The notes beneath the pieces were generated by a model that saw nothing but the letters and a program-made list of their open reading frames with translations, did no database searches and was not told the origin of the DNA. This document shows, piece by piece, positions 60,393-64,000 of a stretch of 64,000 nt of DNA. Position 1 is the first letter of the stretch. Each line of letters opens with the position of its first letter. The DNA comes from Bradyrhizobium sp. CCGUVB4N (GTDB lineage: Bacteria > Pseudomonadota > Alphaproteobacteria > Rhizobiales > Xanthobacteraceae), in contig NZ_JANADP010000001.1 in assembly GCF_024199945.1 (NCBI RefSeq), forward strand, positions 4,464,001 through 4,528,000, given 5' to 3'. The position numbers were made by a program, and so were the translations under genes.

Positions 60393-60983
60393 ATGAGCAA
60401 TCGCATCCTCGTCCTCTACGGTTCCTACCGGGCCGACTGCATGGGCATCCGCCTGGCGAATTTCGTCATCGATCGCCTGCGCAAGCGTGGCGAAGACGTC
60501 GAGTTCATCGACGCCAAGGCGGTCGGCCTGCCGATGCTCGACCGCATGTACAAGGAGCACCCGAAGGGTGGCGCGCCCGAGGCGCTGGAGAAGCTCGCCG
60601 GCCAGATCCGCGGCGCGGACGGTTTCGTCTTCGTCACCGGCGAATATAATTGGGGCATTCAGCCCGGCCTGAAGAATCTCACCGACCACTTCCTCGAAGA
60701 GTGGTTCTGGCGGCCGGCCGCGATCGTGAGCTATTCCGCCGGCCGGCTGTCCGGCGCGCGTGCTTCGACCGCGTGGCACGGCACATTATCGGAAATGGGC
60801 ATGGTGGTGATTTCGAGCACCATCGGCGTCGGTCCGATCGCCCAGACACTGTCGGCCGAGAGTGAGCCGATCGGCGAGGGCGGCAAGGCGCTGGAACGCT
60901 CGTTCCCGCGCTTCGCCGACGATCTCTTGTGGTGGATCGAAGCGGCCAAGGCCCAGCGCGCGCGCAAGGCGCCGCCGTACTGA
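60393..60983 (+). CDS. NAD(P)H-dependent FMN reductase family protein
   Basis: This 196-residue flavodoxin-like protein has the FMN loops NRILVLYGSYRADCMGIRLA and VTGEYNWGIQPGLKNLTDHF, followed by FWRPAAIVSYSAGRLSGARA. Family members reduce FMN, quinones, chromate or azo dyes with NAD(P)H. The gene's 3' end is found again, damaged, at 62002-62147, next to an intact chemoreceptor gene. Confidence 0.93.
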   Translation: MSNRILVLYGSYRADCMGIRLANFVIDRLRKRGEDVEFIDAKAVGLPMLDRMYKEHPKGGAPEALEKLAGQIRGADGFVFVTGEYNWGIQPGLKNLTDHFLEEWFWRPAAIVSYSAGRLSGARASTAWHGTLSEMGMVVISSTIGVGPIAQTLSAESEPIGEGGKALERSFPRFADDLLWWIEAAKAQRARKAPPY

Positions 60984-61005
60984 TGTCGTTGACCGCGATG
61001 ACGGT

Positions 61006-61098
61006 CCCGTAGCCCGGATGGAGCGAAGCGAAATCCCGGGGGCTCACACGTCAACGGCACCGTCCCGGATTACGCTTCGCTCCATCCGGGCTACGGGG
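61006..61098. repeat. Palindromic intergenic repeat (gtagcccggatggagc type)
   Basis: The arms cccgtagcccggatggagcg and cgctccatccgggctacggg are inverted copies with an inner repeat aaatcccggg/cccggatta. It is a common rhizobial dispersed palindrome, here downstream of the FMN reductase gene. Confidence 0.8.
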
Positions 61099-61111
61099 CT
61101 CGCAACTTTGC

Positions 61112-61150
61112 TTAAGCGGCCCGGACCTCGCCGAGGAAGCGGTCGAATTG
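61112..61150 (-). pseudogene. Chemoreceptor C-terminus remnant
   Basis: Reading on the minus strand, these 39 bases code for QFDRFLGEVRAA and a stop, identical in protein to the end of the intact chemoreceptor at 62155. Upstream of it on that strand the similarity stops abruptly. It is the tail of a second receptor copy whose body has been lost. Confidence 0.85.
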
Positions 61151-61155
61151 GATAG

Positions 61156-61899
61156 TTACCACTTGTCGCCGATAAGGATGACGATTCCAGCGCCCGCTTT
61201 CGTTGTTGAATTCATAACGTCATAGTTTTCGTCGCCAGTTGGAATAGCAGCGGCTTCGATGCCAGACCTGTTTAGGAGGTCAGCAAACGCTTCCGCGAAT
61301 TCCTTCTCCACTTGACGATGCCTGGAGTACGTGATGCCCACACCGTTGGTGATGACGCCTGCCCCGGCAATGACGCGTTCATCAATTCCTCGGAACAAGT
61401 GAAGTCCGGCCGCATTATAGAGTTCAATGAATTGCGCGGCCAAAGCGGTTGCTTCGTAGGTTTGCGTCACGAGAGCAACAAAGAGTCCGCTGCTTGCCAC
61501 CTTCCAATAGCGATCGTCGTTATATCTCTTTAGCATTGAGACGAATTCGGCTGCCTGTTCTTTGTTGAGAAGGCGAGGCGTTTTTAGCTTTGCAAGCGCA
61601 AGTTCTGCCTCTTTTGCCTTGGCTGTGGCCTCAGCCGCCCGCTGGTCGGCTTGAGCGATTGCTAATTTCGATTTCTCGATCTCTGCCTGCGTGGCGGCAA
61701 GATCTGCTTTGGCCCGAGCCGCTTCTTTCTCCAGCGCAGCAGCTCGCTCGTGCGCTTCGCCCGCAAGAGAGTTTGCGTGTGCAGCGTGCTCTTCGGCTTT
61801 AGCGATCCCTTCCTCGGCGCTCCTGTCAAAAAAGTAGGCGGTGCCCAGGGTCGCGAGCGCAGCTACAGCAGCGCAAATCCAAGCGAAAATGCCAGTCAT
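61156..61899 (-). CDS. Membrane-anchored coiled-coil hypothetical protein (247 aa)
   Basis: The start at 61899 (MTGIFAWICAAVAALATLGT) opens a single membrane helix. A long coiled coil follows at residues 25-105, rich in Ala, Glu and Lys (AEEHAAHANSLAGEAHERAA, QADQRAAEATAKAKEAELAL). A globular C-terminal domain with LKRYNDDRYWKVASSGLFVA and a closing GIVILIGDKW completes it. This architecture occurs in orphan proteins scattered through accessory regions, but I cannot name a function. It is visibly less G+C-rich than its neighbours and replaces the middle of a duplicated locus. Confidence 0.8.
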   Translation of the reverse strand: MTGIFAWICAAVAALATLGTAYFFDRSAEEGIAKAEEHAAHANSLAGEAHERAAALEKEAARAKADLAATQAEIEKSKLAIAQADQRAAEATAKAKEAELALAKLKTPRLLNKEQAAEFVSMLKRYNDDRYWKVASSGLFVALVTQTYEATALAAQFIELYNAAGLHLFRGIDERVIAGAGVITNGVGITYSRHRQVEKEFAEAFADLLNRSGIEAAAIPTGDENYDVMNSTTKAGAGIVILIGDKW

Positions 61900-62001
61900 T
61901 GATCGGTCCGGGGAACTGAATGTATCGACTTCATAACAAGCGATATATCGGGACTTAAGGGAGCATGACAACCACGCTGCGACCACACCGTATGACGGTG
62001 T

Positions 62002-62147
62002 CACGATCGTGCAGATGTTGTCAGCCGAAAGCTGGCCGATCGGCGAGGGCGCTGGAACGCTCGTTCCCGCGTTTGGCCAATGATCTCGCGTGGTGGATCG
62101 AAGCGGCCAAGGAGCAGCGCGCGCAAGGCGCCGCCGTATTAAACTGC
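62002..62147 (+). pseudogene. Degenerate copy of the FMN reductase 3' end
   Basis: The region matches 60834-60983, the last 50 or so codons of the FMN reductase gene, at most positions (for example gtggtggatcgaagcggcca and gatcggcgaggg). It lacks eight bases (cggcaagg) after the gatcggcgaggg block, which shifts the frame. No start or 5' part is present. Confidence 0.85.
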
Positions 62148-62154
62148 GCCCGTT

Positions 62155-64000
62155 TCACGCCGCCCTGACTTCGCCGAGGAAGCGGTCGAACTGGCCGGCG
62201 AGGTCACGCGACTGGGTCGAGAGCTGCTCGGCGGCGCCAAGCACTTCCTGGGCGGCTGCACCGGTGTCGTCGGCGGCGCGCTGCACGCCAGTGATGTTGG
62301 TGTTGACCTCCTGGGTGCCGCGGGCAGCTTCCTGGACGCTGCGGGAGATCTCCCTGGTCGCCGACCCCTGTTGCTCGATCGCGGCCGCAATCGCGGTGCC
62401 GATCTGGTCGATCTCGGCGATGACGTCGGCGACGTTGCGGATCGCGGTGACGGTCTCGTCGCTAGCGGACTGGATCGCATTGATCTGCTCGGAGATCTCG
62501 GTGGTGGCCTTGGCGGTCTGGCCTGCCAGCGACTTCACCTCGGAGGCGACCACGGCAAAGCCGCGGCCGGCGTCGCCGGCACGGGCGGCCTCGATGGTGG
62601 CGTTGAGCGCCAGCAAATTGGTCTGTTCGGCGATGCTCTGGATCAGCGTGACGACATCGCCGATCTTCTGCGCGCCGTCGGCGAGTGCACGCGCGGTGTC
62701 GCCGGTACGGCGGGCGTTGTCGACGGCGCGGGCCGCGATCTCGGTCGATTGCGCGACCTGACGGCCGATCTCGGCGATCGAGGAGGTCAGCTCTTCCGTC
62801 GCGCTTGCGACCGTCTGCACGTTGGTCGAGGTCTGCTCGGAGGCGGCGGCCACGACCGCGGCCTGGCTGTTGGTCTGGGCGGCCGTCGAGGTCATCGACT
62901 GCGCCGTGGTCTCCATGGTGGAGGAGGCCTGCGACAGGCCGCCGACGAGCTCGGTGACCTTGGCCTCGAAGGCGCGGGTCAGCTCGTCGAGCGCCTGGGC
63001 GCGGCGCATCTTGCCGTCGTTCTCGGCCTGCTTCTCGGCTGCGAGCCGGTCGGCCCGGATCATGTTGTCCTTGAACACCTGGACGGCCGCGGCCATCGCC
63101 CCGATCTCGTCGGAGCGCTCGGCGCCGGGGATCTCCTGCGCGACCTCGCCGTCGGCGAGCCGCGACATCCGGGTGGTCAGGCTGACGATCGGCGCGCAGA
63201 CGCGGCGGCGGACCATCACGATGAGGCCGGCGCTGGCGATCAGCACGGCGAGGAGACCGACGAGCGCGATCGTGAAGCTGGTGCGCGCGGCGGCGGAGGC
63301 GCCGGAGAGGATCTGCTCGGCGTTGTCGTAGAAGGCGTCGCGGACGCCGATGATCGAGCCGAGGCCTTTCTGGGAGGCCACGTAGAAGGTCTCGACATCG
63401 TGCTCGTACTTGCCGCTGAGCGCGCCGTCCTTGACGAGCTTCATCTCGCGGCCGAATTCCTCGACATAGCTCGTATTCATCGTCTCGAGCGCCGCGGCGA
63501 CGTTGGATGGCGTTGCCGGATTGCCGCGCAATTCCATCAGCGACATCACGATCTGGTCGTTGCGGCCCTGCATGCGGGCCATGTCGGCTTTCTCGGAATC
63601 GTTGGCGACCTTCTTGGCGCCGACAAGGTTCTTGTGCACGCTGGAATTGAGGCCGCCGATGTCGCGCAGCGTCATGGCGATGTTGGCGTAATTGGACTGG
63701 CGATAGGCATCGCCGTTGAGGATCGCCATGCGCCGGACCTGCTCGTTGAGCAGCGCGGTCACGCCGGCGTTGAGCACGGCATTGTCGGCGACGATCTTCT
63801 TGGCGGCGTCCTTGCGCGTATCCGCAGGTCCCGCGATCGCCTTGTCGATGGCGTCGCGCAGTGCGGTGAATTTCGAATTGATGCCGTCGATGTTGCTGCC
63901 GATCGCGTTGCCGTCGTCGAAGGAGCCGGGCAGCTCCTTGCGCAGCGCGTTCATCTTGTCGCGCGCGCCGTCGGTCTGCTTGCGCAGCTTGTCATGCTCG
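62155..64000 (-). CDS. Methyl-accepting chemotaxis protein (5' end outside window)
   Basis: At least 615 codons run from the window edge to the stop at 62155. An ATG at 63954 is internal, since the frame continues upstream without a stop. The periplasmic sensor region (helical, with QSNYANIAMTLRDIGGLNSS) is followed by the membrane helix TSFTIALVGLLAVLIASAGL, then a HAMP domain (VSLTTRMSRLADGEVAQEI, SDEIGAMAAAVQVFKDNM). The signalling domain has the hairpin tip AEQTNLLALNATIEAARAGD. It relays an unknown signal to CheA/CheW and ends in QFDRFLGEVRAA. Confidence 0.94.
   Translation of the reverse strand, partial: EHDKLRKQTDGARDKMNALRKELPGSFDDGNAIGSNIDGINSKFTALRDAIDKAIAGPADTRKDAAKKIVADNAVLNAGVTALLNEQVRRMAILNGDAYRQSNYANIAMTLRDIGGLNSSVHKNLVGAKKVANDSEKADMARMQGRNDQIVMSLMELRGNPATPSNVAAALETMNTSYVEEFGREMKLVKDGALSGKYEHDVETFYVASQKGLGSIIGVRDAFYDNAEQILSGASAAARTSFTIALVGLLAVLIASAGLIVMVRRRVCAPIVSLTTRMSRLADGEVAQEIPGAERSDEIGAMAAAVQVFKDNMIRADRLAAEKQAENDGKMRRAQALDELTRAFEAKVTELVGGLSQASSTMETTAQSMTSTAAQTNSQAAVVAAASEQTSTNVQTVASATEELTSSIAEIGRQVAQSTEIAARAVDNARRTGDTARALADGAQKIGDVVTLIQSIAEQTNLLALNATIEAARAGDAGRGFAVVASEVKSLAGQTAKATTEISEQINAIQSASDETVTAIRNVADVIAEIDQIGTAIAAAIEQQGSATREISRSVQEAARGTQEVNTNITGVQRAADDTGAAAQEVLGAAEQLSTQSRDLAGQFDRFLGEVRAA

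Overview
The window looks like a chromosomal segment of a Bradyrhizobium-like alphaproteobacterium (Rhizobiales). The reasons are high G+C, a eukaryote-type glutamine synthetase II behind a sigma-54-type promoter, an Omp25/RopB-like outer-membrane protein, DUF2735 and DUF2336 proteins, an HD-GYP/PilZ pair, and several palindromic intergenic elements of the kind scattered through these genomes. The assignment is by recognition only. No rRNA, tRNA or CRISPR array was seen.

Layout. 1-7 kb: a membrane-anchored unknown protein (cut by the window edge), NADP-type malic enzyme, a DoxX protein and a double-barrel outer-membrane protein. 6.8-12.3 kb: a TPR/glycosyltransferase-like gene split by a complete 3,452-bp IS21-family element that carries two passenger genes beside istA and istB. 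12.4-18.8 kb: envelope and small secreted proteins (polysaccharide deacetylase, glutathione peroxidase, L,D-transpeptidase, CreA). 18.9-26.9 kb: a MocR regulator divergent from a PPOX flavoprotein and an M20 deacylase, then a three-gene tryptophan-to-anthranilate operon (alpha/beta-hydrolase formamidase, TDO, kynureninase), a BtuF-like protein and a thioesterase. 27-38 kb: small metabolic and unknown genes around glnII, with three genes of a GrlR-like family, two of them tandem-domain. 38-46 kb: a winged-helix/TPR regulator opposite a DUF1127 gene, and a translationally coupled operon for a Tat-exported molybdenum hydroxylase, its 2Fe-2S subunit and a c-type cytochrome. 46-56 kb: an ABC-F ATPase, secreted phosphodiesterase-like protein, MBL hydrolase, asparaginase, PsiF protein, two alpha/beta hydrolases and a nitroreductase that seems to have lost its stop codon. 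56-64 kb: a DUF2336-PilZ-HD-GYP operon, an AraC-type regulator, an FMN reductase and a chemoreceptor (cut by the window edge). Between the last two is a duplication scar holding a foreign-looking membrane coiled-coil gene.

Most of the window is ordinary housekeeping or accessory metabolism. The most unusual items are the passenger-carrying IS21 element with its clean reconstruction of the broken host gene, the GrlR-like paralog cluster, the oxidoreductase/chemoreceptor duplication scar, and the nitroreductase stop-loss.
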